Below, piece by piece: positions 49,151-60,757 of a stretch of 64,000 nucleotides of DNA; the first letter of the stretch is position 1; every line of letters begins with the position of its first letter. Source of the stretch: Wallemia ichthyophaga EXF-994 (taxonomy: Eukaryota > Basidiomycota > Wallemiomycetes > Wallemiales > Wallemiaceae); contig NW_008806287.1 in the NCBI RefSeq assembly GCF_000400465.1, positions 124,001 through 188,000 of the forward strand, read 5' to 3'. Below the pieces are notes generated by a model. It did not search any database, was not told the DNA's origin, and was given only the letters and a program-made list of their open reading frames with translations. A program made the position numbers and the translations under genes.

Positions 49151-50505
49151 TTAGGAAGACGCCATTGCTATATCTAGCACCAGTCGCTGCCTCAAATACT
49201 TCATGTGTTTCTGGGTGAATTCGAACGCACTGTCGTCATCGACATCCATACCTCTACTTAAGGCGTCCATAAAACAGCAGGAAAAAACACCGCAATCGAA
49301 TCCATTGTTCTGAGCGGGTGTATTCTCCGACCAGAAGTCTTCCCAGTCTGTAAAGTCAAATGGAGTGCCCTTCTTCGTTTCGTGTTCCTTGCCAATATAC
49401 TCGCGCATTTTGTTATATACGTGCTTATTACCCCCACCCATTGAGTCATACATCTCGAAACGCTTTTTGCGCATATTGATAGCCCCACAAACCCAATGTG
49501 ACTGACCGCGGTTGATTGGAAAGATGATAATATCTTTTTCGAATAAGTCAATCTTCTTTACCCATCTTCCCAATTTAGCTTTGTCATAGCCAGCTGATTC
49601 GAGGGTAGAGAAGAGAAATGTGCCGTGTATGTACGCGTCAAATGGCTTGACGCCTTTCTTGTCGTTCTTCTCCCAACTTTCTATATCATCAGCCTTCCTC
49701 TTTCTTAGCATCTCGGCATAAAAGTTGATAACTTCATCATTCAGCCACCTTCCAGGAAGAAGGAGTTTAAGATCATTTGACATCATGGTCTGTCTACCGC
49801 ATTTACTAACTTTGCCAGACAGGCTCATAATCTTCTTGTGCTCAGCGTGCTCTTCATCAGAAAGTTCAGTTGGGAGTTCACGTTTAGGGCCTAAGGAGAG
49901 CTTTGCGAGTTCAAGCTGTGATAAGTGATAGACCTTTGGTGGTGCTGCGTTGAAAGAGGTATCGCTGCGCAGCTGCTTGGTATCTAGCCAACCAACATCT
50001 AAGCTCTTCCTTGAGCGAGTTGAGGGAGGTATATTCTGACCCAGATTAAGCTTATCGACGCGCTGCTTGAACGAGTAATAGCCTTTAAGGGTAAAAGTGA
50101 GAAGAAAAGACCACGATAAGCATCACCAGCGCACCTTTAAAGGTATCAAAATCTGCAGAGTAACCTCTAGACTGCTGTTGATGGAATGCGAGTTTAATTT
50201 TCCTCAATTGGGCGTTATTTAAGTGCTGAGAGGGCGTAAGGAGGGGTAGAAAAGAGAATAAGCCTAAGGCACACCTGTAGGCTAAGAATATGAGGACGTT
50301 TCTTGTGAGATTTCTGGATAGTTTTGCTTTTAGTGCTGATTGAGAGAGAGTTATTAATATGACGATGAGATTGCTTCGATAGCTGCGATTGCTGCCGAGA
50401 ATACTGCTGAGGAAATTGCTGCGATTGCTGCCGAGATTGCTGCCGAGAATCACCAATAAAATAATCAGATATGCTATGGAATAAATTTTCTAAATAACCG
50501 GTCAT
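49151..50505 (-). CDS. ULP1: SUMO-specific cysteine protease ULP1
   Basis: ULP1 matures SUMO and deconjugates it. The start at 50503-50505 gives MTGYLENLFHSISDYFIGDS, then a Gln/Ser repeat (QQSRQQSQQFPQQ) and basic linker. The catalytic domain has RWLNDEVINFYAEML, FPINRGQSHWVCGAINM (catalytic His in HWV), FEMYDSMGG (Asp), and NNGFDCGVFSCCFMDAL (Gln/Asn and catalytic Cys in DCGVFSC). The triad is therefore intact. It ends LDIAMASS. Introns near 50080-50135 and 50215-50275. It is divergent from the Yippee gene (46 bp between ATGs). Confidence 0.92.
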
Positions 50506-50551
50506 CAACCTTTATATCTTTATCTGGTGTTGAGCGTAATTATCAAGAGGA

Positions 50552-51105
50552 ATGGGATACACTTATAGAAGATATATTAGATCAGAATCGGGTGCATTTG
50601 GATGCGTAAATTGTAAAACGCATTTAGCAGCGCTTGAGGATTTAGAGAGTCATGTGCGTGGATGGCTAATGGCTGATAAGACATCTAATCAATCTGAAGG
50701 CATTTCAAGGGCAAACGGGCAGGGCTTTGTTGTTTAGGAGTGTGTGAGTCAAAGGTATCCAACAGCCACTCAGGCTCACACGAAATAGCCTCAATTACAC
50801 ACTCTCTAAAGCAGAAGAAAGGGGAATGACCACTGGGGTACACACGGTTGCAGACTTGGAGTGTAGAAGGTGCAAGCTGCAGCTGGGCTGGAAATACCTC
50901 TATGCTTATGACGAGAGGTGGGCCATGTCTACAGCTATATAATCACACTCATCACAACCACCGCAGCCAGAAGTATAAAGAGGGCAAGTACATCCTTGAG
51001 AAAGCTAGAATAGTCAAGGTCGATGGCGGTTTGTCTAGACGTCGTACTCAACTCTTCTCCAACGGCGTTGTCTACAGCGACGACCAGGCCAGCGACGATG
51101 ATTGA
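50552..51105 (+). CDS. Yippee-like zinc-binding protein
   Basis: Splicing three introns of about 35-50 nt gives a single Yippee domain. It reads GAFGCVNCKTHLAALEDLES (CxxC), then AFQGQTGRALLFRS, TTGVHTVADLECRRCKLQLG (second CxxC) and SQKYKEGKYILEKARIVKV. The four zinc cysteines and the HTVAD and YKEGK motifs are all present. A Yippee-typical C-terminus is extended by about 25 residues (SRRRTQLFSNGVVYSDDQ). Yippee proteins are small nuclear/centrosomal zinc proteins; in fungi the function is poorly defined, with a CTLH/GID-like link reported for some relatives. Confidence 0.9.
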
Positions 51106-51206
51106 CAGCTGTACCTTCAAACGAGGAGGTTTTAACGAACATACTAACGACAGGATTACTTATGTTTTGCTATTCTCAATGCATGTTGTACTATCTATTA
51201 TTACTA

Positions 51207-51992
51207 TTAGAGCACCGGTGTGGCTGGTGTGGCTGGTGTGCTCGAACGAGATGTCGCTGTTGATTTTGTTGACTTGCGTTTCTTCTTCTTGATTGATGTA
51301 TTGGCAGTGCTATTAGCTGCCTTTGTCGGTATTGGTTGTGTAGGTGGTTCTACTACAACTTGCTGTTGCTCCCCCTCTTGTTCAGACTGCTCACCAAGTA
51401 CCTTCGCTCTACGCTCCCGCTCAGCCTTAACATCCTCCCTAGTCGAACGCATCGACCTGAGTAACGGCAACGGGTTATCCTCACTCTCGTCCAATTTATC
51501 CCTCTGCTTATCCTGAATATCCCACTTATAACCAATTCTAGGATTATAAGCAGGTAATACATCCCTAATACTCTTCATGGACGACTGTAAAGCGAATATC
51601 GCGCTATGGAACTTTATACCTAGAGTACTGTATCCATCTGGTGCAGCGTATATGTTATTATTCAGGCAGTAATAAACCCCTAGTACTCTAACACTGCTAG
51701 GGGAGTATCTGTACTGCTTCTTTATGATAAACAAGTCAGGTGGCTTCGAATCAGCCAAAACAAATTCAACGCCAACAAAGTGAACAAGCTGATGTTGTAA
51801 ATTCATTGGTTGAGCTAAATTTGCAATATTCTGCATCTTGATTAACTGGTTATTGCTCTTCTTATCGTAGAAAGGTGATAAACTAAAGTAATCCATTATG
51901 AGTACGTCATTTAGTGTATTACCGTAGAATTGTAAAAATTCAGGCGCTCTCCAGAAAATACTACTCAAATCAATTTCGTCATCTTGTGCCAT
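51207..51992 (-). CDS. MED6: Mediator subunit MED6
   Basis: Head-module Mediator subunit. The single-exon frame starts at 51990-51992 with MAQDDEIDLSSIFWRAPEFL. Conserved blocks are VLIMDYFSLSPFYDKKSNNQ, FVLADSKPPDLFIIKKQYRY and VLGVYYCLNNNIYAAPDGYS. These form the MED6 core in its usual place. The C-terminal 90 residues are charged and then Thr/Ser/Lys-rich (KKKKRKSTKS), ending TPATPVL. At 261 residues it is a normal length. Confidence 0.94.
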   Translation of the reverse strand: MAQDDEIDLSSIFWRAPEFLQFYGNTLNDVLIMDYFSLSPFYDKKSNNQLIKMQNIANLAQPMNLQHQLVHFVGVEFVLADSKPPDLFIIKKQYRYSPSSVRVLGVYYCLNNNIYAAPDGYSTLGIKFHSAIFALQSSMKSIRDVLPAYNPRIGYKWDIQDKQRDKLDESEDNPLPLLRSMRSTREDVKAERERRAKVLGEQSEQEGEQQQVVVEPPTQPIPTKAANSTANTSIKKKKRKSTKSTATSRSSTPATPATPVL

Positions 51993-52093
51993 TGATTGTG
52001 ATGGTGATGGTCGAGACAAAGAAAGTCAAAGAAATAATAAATTTTCATCTTTACAAAATCATTTCAACTTGCTTGATGCTGGTGTTGTTCATG

Positions 52094-55000
52094 TTATTCA
52101 TGTTGCATATGTTGATTTTGATTTTGATTCGTACTCGTACTCGTACTTGTATTAGGTGGTAAGAAACTACCTCCTCCAAACATATTTGGCCACCCAGATG
52201 TCCCACCATCTCCCCATATGCTATTAGATCTACCATTCCTAGTCATTTGATTACTATTAGGTGTTACGCTCCCTGTTACTCCCGCAGTCGGCCACCCCGT
52301 CTGTTTATCCAGACTCATCGGCAGTGGCTGCCAAGTGCTTCCACCTAATCCAACTGGTGCCATCTGTGAACTTTGTCGCCTTGCTGGTCTTTCCACCACT
52401 TCATCATCTCCACCTCCTAGTGCTGAACTACCAAGTAATTTACCCACTGAAGGTGCTGACGATGATTGATCTGGTGTTGTATTTCCACTTGGTCTAGATA
52501 TCGGTGTTGGTACTGCAGATATAGGTGGTCTGCTAACTGCTCCGACCGCTCCAAATCCAACTGGTCTTGCTGACGTTGAGGCTGACGCTCCCGCAGATGG
52601 CCCGGCTAACAAGCTATCTTCACCAAGATTCAAACCCGCAACTCCTCCACCAACACTTCCAATCGGTGACTTTGACTGTCTCTTCCCACCGAACAAACCA
52701 TCATCCATCGAGTTACTTTCAAATGCAGTTCTTGTCATTGAGGGTGGTGATTTCGCAAATCCGTATGCACCAAAAGGTGTCTGTGCATTTTGCGTTCCAT
52801 TAGGAATCAGACCTGGTGGTGCTACCCCCACTCTAGGTCTCTGTTGATGTTGTTGATGTTGTTGATGTTGATTAGAAGCTGGACTATGCATCTCTTGTTG
52901 TGAATAAAATGGCGGCCTTTGAATATTCCCATTAAGTAGTGCTGAAGGTGCCTTTGGTGCATCTTGCATTTGCTTGTCTTTCGTTGGCGTCATCATGTAA
53001 GGTGCTGTCGAATTATGAGCTGGTGGTGACCTCATTGGCATCAACCCAGGTGCAGCTGCTGCTCTTGGTGAAGGTGATGATGTAGATGCTTCTGGGTTTT
53101 GTAACTGTCTGTGGAACTGTGCTCGCTGTGCTTGAGCTGCTGCTTGTGCTTGAGCATGTGCTTGCTGTTGACGAATCTGCTCCATTCTTGCTTGTTGAGC
53201 TTGAGCTTGTGCCTGCATTTGAGCCTGTGCCTGAGCTTGAGCTTGAGCCTGTGCCTGTGCCTGCTTCTGCAACTCTTCTTCGTGTGCTTTATCTGCTTTA
53301 GCTTTTTGCTCAGCTTCATATGCAGCAGCACGTTCCTTTTTACGCTCAAGTTTGGCAGCCTTAGCTCTCTCCTGCTCCTCCTTCTCTGATTTAAGCTTAT
53401 CTTCACGCTCCTTTTTCTTACGCTCCTTCTCAGTTTCTCTTTCCTTGTGGATTTCCTGTTGACGCTGTCGCTCAGCCTCACGACGACGCTTCTCTTCCTC
53501 TTTAGCTTGTCGCTCTGCTTCACGACGCTGTCTTTCAGCTTCTTGACGTCGACGAGCTGCCTCTTGTGCAGCATCTGCTTTGGCTTTCTTAGCTGCCTCC
53601 TCTTCTGCAACTTGTGCTCTCTTAGCTGCATCTGCTTCCTCTTTTTGTTGACGCTGAAGACGCTTTTTGTCTTTCTTACGCTGATTCTCTTTGGCCTTTT
53701 TAGCTTCCTTATCCGCTGCAACCTTGTCTTCCTCCTCAAGTTCGCGGAGAAGTTGTAATTGACGTTCTTGTGCGACCTGCGATTACTTAGTTGTGATGAA
53801 TAACGTATATCACAAACCACTCACCTTCTCACGATATGCCTGTAATACACGCTGTTCAAACATTCTTGCAGCAAATACTTGGAACATTCGACGACCATCT
53901 TCCATACGCTGTTGAGTGTGAGTTAGAATAAAAGATGCACTTAAAACACACTAACATCCTCATCATCATCATCCTCCAAAAAATCGTCATCTTCTTCATT
54001 ATCATCCTGCTCATCTTCTTCTTCACTATCATCAAATCCAGCAGCAGCTTCTTCCTCTCTTTGTAAGCGTCTTTCAGCTAAACTTTCCATCATTTCTAAG
54101 AACTTTTGTCCGTCGTTTCTCAAGAGATCATCAGCAACGGTGAGTATTCCACCTAGAGCTAAAAATCAATAAATTGAATAGTTGTAAATTCCAAATAATA
54201 CGCACCTTGTACTGTAAAAGTTTTCGAGAATGATGATGTGAATATCTCTGACTTCTTCCTTCTACTGTTGCCATGGCGATAGCGACGTGAATTAGACAGA
54301 CTGTCTTGCTCATCGTCGTAGTCATCATCACCCGATATATCATCGTCAGGGTCATCCTCATCGTAATCCTCATCATCTTCGTCGTCGTACTCATCATCGA
54401 GGTCATCATCATCATCGCCATTATCGGGTGGTTGAACTAACTGACCGTTCTTGTCAAGTTCCACAGAACCTGGAAATGGACCTGGACCGGGAGGCGGTGG
54501 AATTGTAGTAGGAGAGCTATAATGCTGATATTGATGTGCGACGTACTGCTCGAGTTCATCATAGTAAGCATCGTATAAAACTTCAAGTTCATCTTCAATT
54601 GCTGAACGCTTTCTACCACAAACAGCGCAAGAGCATGAATGCTTCTGCTGCTCCTTCATTTTTCGAAGGACAGTCTCTTTTTCAACTTGTACTAGCTTTC
54701 TTCGCTCGTCTTGGGAGAGAGACAACCAGAATTCTTTTATACGCTCGCGCTCCTCAGTTGAATTAGTGGACCAAATCTTCTTAGCCAGAGAAGAAGAAGG
54801 AGGCTGCTTATTTGTGGAAGAAGTTTGAGATGATTTAGATTTCGTCTGATTTGTAGCGGCATTTGACCTCATAGTGGACTGTTGAGGTAGATAAGACATA
54901 GGAGCTTTTCCAGCAGCCCTAGAAGAAGGTGGTGGAGGTTGAGTGACTGGTGGGGGTGGAACTGGCTGAGCAGGTGGTGGTGGTGGTGGTGGAATAGAAT

Positions 55001-55786
55001 TTGTATTCAACAAATTATTAACTTTTGGCTGAGCAGTGGGTTTAGTCTTCTTATTCTTCCTCTTCTTCTTCTTTGAAGGGGCGTCTGTAACACCATTCAA
55101 ATGCTGTTCAGACTGTACACCAGGAGTAGTAAGAGGAATTACGCCGCTATCGTAAATGACGCCAGAATGATAGTTGTACTCGCCGTCAGTACCATCAATA
55201 GAGTCAACGTCATCGTCTGTATAATACTCCTGATCAAAGTCATCATGCCTCAAACCGCGTGAAGGTGGCGGACCAAGCTGCTCCAAAGCGAAACGAACAG
55301 AAGGATCACTGAAATCGAATGAGCTAGCTGGTGGGGGAGCAGGACCATGAGGAACGCCTTGAATCTGAGAATTGTTGTTGTTGTTGTTGTTTGGAGGGTA
55401 ACGCGTGGCAGACGCAATTTGCTGTGCGACGGCCTGCATAGCTGCAGCAGACATCTTTGGAGGGGTGTGGTGGTTGTTTGATTGCAGCTGTCCGAGTGGC
55501 AGAGCATTTCTAATGAATTGTCGTAAGTGGGCTGGGAGACTGGACCAGTAAGCGTCATCGTCTGGGAGTGAACCTGGGTGATCAGCGGACATTCTAGCGT
55601 ACAGGGAGCTAGCTGTTGCTAATAAGTCTAAAGATATATGAGAACAATAGGGCTGCACTGCGATTTGGACTAACCATGGGCAGTAGCTGCTGCGTCTACA
55701 CCCAAATTCCATTGGCCACTGAGATCTGTATGCTGGCTATGCTCATCCACTTTCTTCTGCTGTCCTTTCTTCGATTTCGCGGGCAT
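52094..55786 (-). CDS. NST1: NST1-like stress-response protein with long low-complexity regions
   Basis: The start at 55784-55786 gives [20 protein letters not shown]. Regions in order: a helical N-terminal block ([35 protein letters not shown]), proline runs, the conserved [20 protein letters not shown] with [20 protein letters not shown] (paired CxC/CxxC), then long Asp/Glu runs. A highly charged coiled coil follows ([20 protein letters not shown] type repeats), then an Ala-Gln run (53130-53280) and a disordered Pro/Ser-rich tail ending NQNQHMQHE. Fungal NST1 negatively affects salt tolerance; the role is taken from the family. Introns near 54130-54200, 53930, 53825 and 55630-55680. Confidence 0.82.
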
Positions 55787-55994
55787 AACGTCGTCGCTCT
55801 GAACTAAGGTGAAATGGCGCAGGGATTCGGTGAGAAGTTATTTAAAAATTGTACAGCTAGTGCTATCTATCCTTTATATCGTATATTCAATTCATTTTAG
55901 ATAAAAAATCTTTTTTATTTTCATAGCCATCGTCCTGCCGTTGAGGACTTGTTGGGAGGACTGTGCGGATAGTGGCAGGCGTGTTAGTTAGTTA

Positions 55995-56792
55995 TTACAG
56001 TCGCTGCTGTGCGTGGTATAGCCAAGCTATTTGCATCGGCTCACAGCTCAGCGGCCTCTGCCTTTTTATAAAGTCGACAGCCCGGAATACAATATCTGCG
56101 TTATCAGTATTGTTTTCGTTGAGGTCATCGTAGAATGGCTTTAATTTGTGGTCTTTGCATCGTATAAGCTCGTTTAAGGCTATAAATGTTGCACTTCTGC
56201 CGATCCCTGCTGAGCAATGCACAACACAAGGTGATTGCCTATCGAGTCTACGCAAAAGGGTTTTTAAAGAGGAAAGTGATTTCGGCGCGGAGTGATCTGG
56301 CCATATCTTGTAGAGTATATGACGGGTTTCAAGTGATTTAAAGGGCGTTGTTATCTCGATAATCGTTGTCAGACATTCTTCGTCCTCATCTATGGACTTT
56401 TTTGTGATAGTAATACCATCCAGCTGAATAAAATCGTTTGGCAGGTAATAATCAACCTTTACTCTCCCGCTCTCGCGATAATTGGACAGCTGTATGATAT
56501 CACGGGCACCTTCCTCGAGAATCATCGTGTAGAATGATTGCAGCGTGTGCAACGGTGGTGCTTGTGTGGCTATAAACATCTTTGACTGCCCAATATCGCA
56601 ATTAAAGTCGTTAAACTGCACGACGGATGCGTTGATATACTCCACTGTGCTCGGCAGGCTTTCATCGTAGCAGAGTATATTTGTATACCTATTAAACGCG
56701 ATAAATCGCGTTGACTTGGACTTTGATAAAGATTTCCTGTCTAATCGGACTTTCTCTCGTCGAGACAGCTCTTGAATGGAATCAGCCATCAT
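55995..56792 (-). CDS. Classical protein tyrosine phosphatase
   Basis: Single-exon frame of 265 residues beginning MMADSIQELSRREKVRLDRK (tandem ATG at 56787-56792). The PTP motifs are all present: NRYTNILCYDES, YINASVV, FIATQAPPLHTLQSFYTMIL, VKVDYYLP, the WPD loop KIWPDHSAP, the P-loop VVHCSAGIGRSATF (catalytic Cys and Arg) and RPLSCEPMQIAWLYHAQQ as the Q-loop. It resembles fungal PTP1-type enzymes that dephosphorylate MAP kinases. The start codon lies inside the coding region of the divergent coiled-coil gene. Confidence 0.93.
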   Translation of the reverse strand: MMADSIQELSRREKVRLDRKSLSKSKSTRFIAFNRYTNILCYDESLPSTVEYINASVVQFNDFNCDIGQSKMFIATQAPPLHTLQSFYTMILEEGARDIIQLSNYRESGRVKVDYYLPNDFIQLDGITITKKSIDEDEECLTTIIEITTPFKSLETRHILYKIWPDHSAPKSLSSLKTLLRRLDRQSPCVVHCSAGIGRSATFIALNELIRCKDHKLKPFYDDLNENNTDNADIVFRAVDFIKRQRPLSCEPMQIAWLYHAQQRL

Positions 56793-57096
56793 TGATTGGG
56801 TGAATGAAGCACTCGAGGATCAGCAACCAAACAATCTCATCAATCAGCTCGATGATAAGTTCTACAAGCTCATTTCAAATATAAACGAAAAAATTCAGTC
56901 CATCGACTACGATAAATCTCAGTTAGATGACCTCAATCGTTTGGCTGTTGAGTTGCAATCGCAGTTATCTCATTTACGTAAAGATTTGCGCTCTCTACCT
57001 ACAGACGATGTACACCTATCTAAACTAAACACTCTCTCGCGTCTGCACTCCGAGTTACTGACACAAACTGAAAATCTTCGCAACTCATTCATTTGA
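56776..57096 (+). CDS. Small coiled-coil protein of unknown function
   Basis: Intronless 106-codon frame starting MESAIIDWVNEALEDQQPNN. Nearly all of it is heptad-rich: LDDLNRLAVELQSQLSHLRK, then LNTLSRLHSELLTQTENL. It lacks signal peptide, membrane segment or known motif. The first 17 bases overlap the PTP start on the other strand, and the last 12 overlap the DCTN4 3' end, so the gene fits exactly between two solid genes. The clean frame with ATG and coherent coiled coil argues that it is real. It could be a subunit of a tethering or kinetochore-type complex, but nothing identifies it. Confidence 0.65.
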   Translation: MESAIIDWVNEALEDQQPNNLINQLDDKFYKLISNINEKIQSIDYDKSQLDDLNRLAVELQSQLSHLRKDLRSLPTDDVHLSKLNTLSRLHSELLTQTENLRNSFI

Positions 57097-58473
57097 TCCA
57101 ACATTCCCCCCATCAATCAGGATATTGAACGTAAAGTCCTTATACTCCTCCTCTGCCTCGTCCATATGCGGCGTCGATGGCGGCGTCATGGTTCGGTACG
57201 TATACGTTACTTGTAAGACAACCTAGACCTTTTCATCAGCATATACCTTTTCTTTACCAAAACTCACCTCTAATCTCTTTGCGTCTTGGTATACTCCCAA
57301 TTCAAACATACTGTTTGTCCAATTACCCTTGCTCTCCACCAGTCCGACAGACTTGGCCTCTGAGATGCGTCTTGCCTGACTCTGCACCCACGCCTCCTCT
57401 TCAAACTCCATGACATCGTTGAATGCACCTATCTCATACTCCCCCTCGTCTATACGAGCTTTGCAGCCACTCTGGTGCACAACTTTCATCCTGATCTTCA
57501 TAGCGTCGTACAGTGGATTGACTGTATGCATCTCAAACACATACACCCTCCCTCCTCTCAACTCTCCATTGCTTGTGAGTCTCGATCCTGTAGGTTGCAG
57601 CGCCATCCGCGCTATCCTCGCGTTAATCGCAGGCAGGTAGTTATTAGCTGTCATCTTTATCTTGTGTTTAGTGTGTGATTTGGTATCTGGTTTGATGAGG
57701 ATATGCCTACACGTAGCGCAACGTTTGCTGTATTTTGTAACTAGTTTGATTCTTTGAGGTGTCTGCAGGTGTTTGTATATGCTAGATGGATATGAATTGC
57801 TCGAGTTGTGAATGTCGTGGAGATCTGTGGCATTCCTAAGAATGTTGAGTTTATCAAACTCAGTCTCTGCCAAAGACTCCAGCTGCCTATCGCTCGTGTC
57901 TGGCGTTGCGTGTGCCGGGTAGAGAGGATGGAAAGCAACGTCATCTACGAAACCGTCAACGCTAAGGAGAGACTCGAATTTACTTCTGACATGCTCAAAC
58001 TCCTCATTAGCTCTGCCTTCCTTCTCGTCTCCGCGCGCAATAAGCGCTCCGATACCCGTAGGTTTATCAAATACACCCCTCTCACCGAAACACCTGCTGT
58101 TCCAGCCACAGCATCCACAGCTAAGCAAGAAGGGCGGGTCGGCACGAGAAGACTCCGCCTCAGTGAGCTTATCGAGACTGATATTAGGATCGTCGATGCT
58201 AGTGCCTGTGCCAACGGTAGACAGCGAACTCTGACATAGCGGGCAACTCGAGCAATTCCTCATACACCTATTCCTCTGCGATTTCACAGACGCCGTTGGT
58301 ACTTCAAATAAACAATTGGGGCAGTAATGCATCACTGCGTCGAGTATGATAGTTCGCGGGCAGCGTATAGCGTCGCATTCTTCGCAGAAATACAAATGCG
58401 AGAGCGGATAGAACTCGCCCTTATCCAGCGCCGATCGCAGCTTGGACTGATAGAGTACGCTGACTGACGCCAT
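57085..58473 (-). CDS. DCTN4: Dynactin subunit p62 (DCTN4)
   Basis: p62 caps the pointed end of the dynactin filament. The start at 58471-58473 gives MASVSVLYQSKLRSALDKGE. The N-terminal zinc-binding RING-like region includes FCEECDAIRC, HYCPNCLFEVP, RCMRNCSSCPLC and LLSCGCCGWNS, the expected Cys pairs. A helical central part follows, then RCATCRHILIKPDTKS and the beta-rich ARIARMALQPTGSR..VFEMHTVNPLYDAMKI region. A final intron near 57228-57280 adds VVLQVTYTYRTMTPPSTPHM and the C-terminal exon. Dynactin p62 is present in filamentous fungi and basidiomycetes and absent in most budding yeasts. Confidence 0.9.
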
Positions 58474-58615
58474 AATTTGGAGAAGATGGTGGTTAGGGCG
58501 TAAGAGAAGGCAGGATTCGATTAATTGCACTAATCCAGTTAGCTACAATGCACGCAACACTCGCCACACGCACTACACTCCTCTACACCGAACGACCATC
58601 AATGAGCACACGGAT

Positions 58616-59286
58616 ATGAGATCCATCCGGCACTTCTGTTCGACACACACAACACCGCGATCTGGCAGGAGCCTCAACTCGCTGTGGTCGAAACTGCAGC
58701 GGGAAAATTACGAATCGATATCGACGGAGCCGGCAACAACATCGATACAAACTCCAACGCCGAATCCAGGTGATTTGGGGCATGACAAGAAGGAAAAGAG
58801 CGTCGAAAGTAGCAAAACCCACGCGCACACCATTCAAGGCGTTGAAATACCCACAAAACCAAACCAACCTGCACCAGACGAATGTTGTATGTCAGGCTGC
58901 CCAAACTGCACATACGACATATACGCAGATGACTTGGCAAACTACCTCGCTGTTGCCCCGAAAGCAGCATCTCAACTAGAAAGCAAGGGTGTGGCTCTCG
59001 ATAGGTGGCCCATGGATCTCAGAGGCTTTGCAGGCTCAGACTCCTCCAAGTCTCCTCTAGAGGCTGAGGCTGAGGCTGAGAAGACTGCGGATAAGCTCGT
59101 CAGCGACTTAGATCCAACTATGAGGGCTTTCTTGGAGGTATGTCCGCTATTTCTACGCTTCGTCACTCACACAGCCGCAGATGGAACGCAATCTGAAGAA
59201 GGTGGGCTGTTTTTAGCTGAAATATCCACATCATACTAATTACGTTACAGAAAAAGAAGCAGATCGACCGTGAGCGACAGTCATAA
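58616..59286 (+). CDS. OXLD1-like (oxidoreductase-like domain) mitochondrial protein
   Basis: The start at 58616 gives a basic presequence-like MRSIRHFCSTHTTPRSGRSL. After a Thr/Pro-rich linker comes the Oxidored-like motif DECCMSGCPNCTYDIYADDL, the diagnostic Cys cluster of the family. Two short introns near 59140-59185 and 59201-59250 join LDPTMRAFLEMERNLKK to KKKQIDRERQS. The family, including human OXLD1, is small and mitochondrial in several species; its biochemical role is unknown. The DCTN4 start is 142 bp away, divergent. Confidence 0.82.
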
Positions 59287-60664
59287 CGAACTTTATATAA
59301 GTAGGACAGATTTGTACCGCGATATAGAATACGATCAGATCAAATATCACTTGACTGACGCTCTAGAGCTAAGGTATTATGCTGCATTTCTCCACAAGCC
59401 GTAACAAGCGTGGTCAAACTTCAACCTACTAAACCTAACCATCACAGTATCAATACTGGAGCTATTTTGACGTGCCAAAAAAACTTACAGTAAAAGCATT
59501 CAATACACCTTAATATTCTTAGTTTTTGTAGCTGGTAATATCAATTGTTTGTTACAAAACGTCGATCGTCGATATGACGCACTTTCTGGTGCTAAAGTGT
59601 CTTCTAATAATTGTTCAATGGGGGTACTTGTAACAAATCTCATCATTTTAATTGAAATCGTGTAGAAGACAACGCGTTTGAGGTGATGCTCAGTGGCGAC
59701 TCTCCTTTAGCACCACAACGACTGCAAGCTGGGGCGATGGTGGTATATTTTTGTAGCAACCGACCGTGTAAGTGGGTTGCAGGTGTGATACTATCACCAG
59801 CGCGGCGTATCGCTGCTTGACTGCCCAGCTAGATGTGGCATGCTTCCTGTATAGTATTTTAGAGTTTAAGAATTACTTGCCTTTTACGATTCCAACGCGG
59901 CTTTCATCGCCTTCTCACCATCATTTTTTGAAATCTCCAAGTCCACCTGTGAAGCCAAACCCCCCGGATTTAAGATATGGGCTGAACCACCTTTTCTTTA
60001 TTTGATATGCGTTTTATAGACGTGCAATGCTCCAGAATGACATGGCTTTTTCTCTAGAGCAAGCAATAAGTCCTGTGAACGCTAATCAGCGTAAAACGTA
60101 AATCGCGTTTATAGAGCCAAATTCCTGTGATTTCTGGGTGCTTGCGGTCTCTATGAGCTAAGAATTCTCTTTTACCCGATAAAACGCGTCAAAGCCTCCA
60201 CATCTGTCTTATAGCGTGCTCCAAAGCTATGTCGGGTTGTAACTTCCGAGCAGCCTACGAGACGCAATTGGAGGCTTAGGGATATAATTCTGGCGTAATA
60301 ATGTATAATTCATCCAGGGCTATTTATGAAGCCCTTTTATTTGGAGATCATCAAATTCGTAAATCCGCCATCTGATATGAGATAGGTGGTAGTGAGGAAA
60401 ACAACTCAGTGGATATTGAGCGAAGACTTTTGATGGGATGAATTGAAGATACTGAAAGTGGTTCGATAATGATGGTAGCGTGAAGTTGCTTAAACTGACA
60501 GTATACATTCATCATCATATGTACTGGCCCATTTGCTAGGCGAGCTGAGCAGAGTCAATGAGATACAGTGACTTCGTAGAAGTGGAACCCTACGAAGCGA
60601 ATAGTAACTCAAGAAAGTAATGTAGTTAAACTAGGGTTATGAGGTATAAAACCTCAAAAAGATG
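59287..60664. other. Gene-poor region before tRNA-Tyr
   Basis: I see no supported gene in these 1.38 kb. An 11-bp inverted pair, TGGTGCTAAAG (59587-59597) and CTTTAGCACCA (59705-59715), spans 129 bp. An open frame at 59772-60005 lacks an ATG start and any motif. The region is unusual in a genome this compact. Confidence 0.5.
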
Positions 60665-60757
60665 TCCTCCCACCCAGAATCGAACTAGGAACCTCAAGAT
60701 ATGCCAACGATAGGTTTCAATTACAGTCTTGCGCTCTGCCAATTGAGCTATAGGAGG
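60665..60757 (-). tRNA. tRNA-Tyr (GTA) with 20-nt intron
   Basis: The mature sequence is identical to the tRNA-Tyr at 34190-34276, with the same 73 exonic nt, GTA anticodon, C1-G72 pair and T arm. The intron (60701-60720) is 20 nt rather than 14, and differs in its 3' half. The trailer CATC and TTTTT terminator (60660-60656) are also shared with the first copy. Confidence 0.96.

Noticed and set aside
59772..60005. 77-codon open frame in the gene-poor region
   Set aside because: It lacks an ATG and any conserved motif.
60465..60520. Minus-strand ATGATGA that could be a C box
   Set aside because: No D box with a matching terminal stem at a suitable distance.
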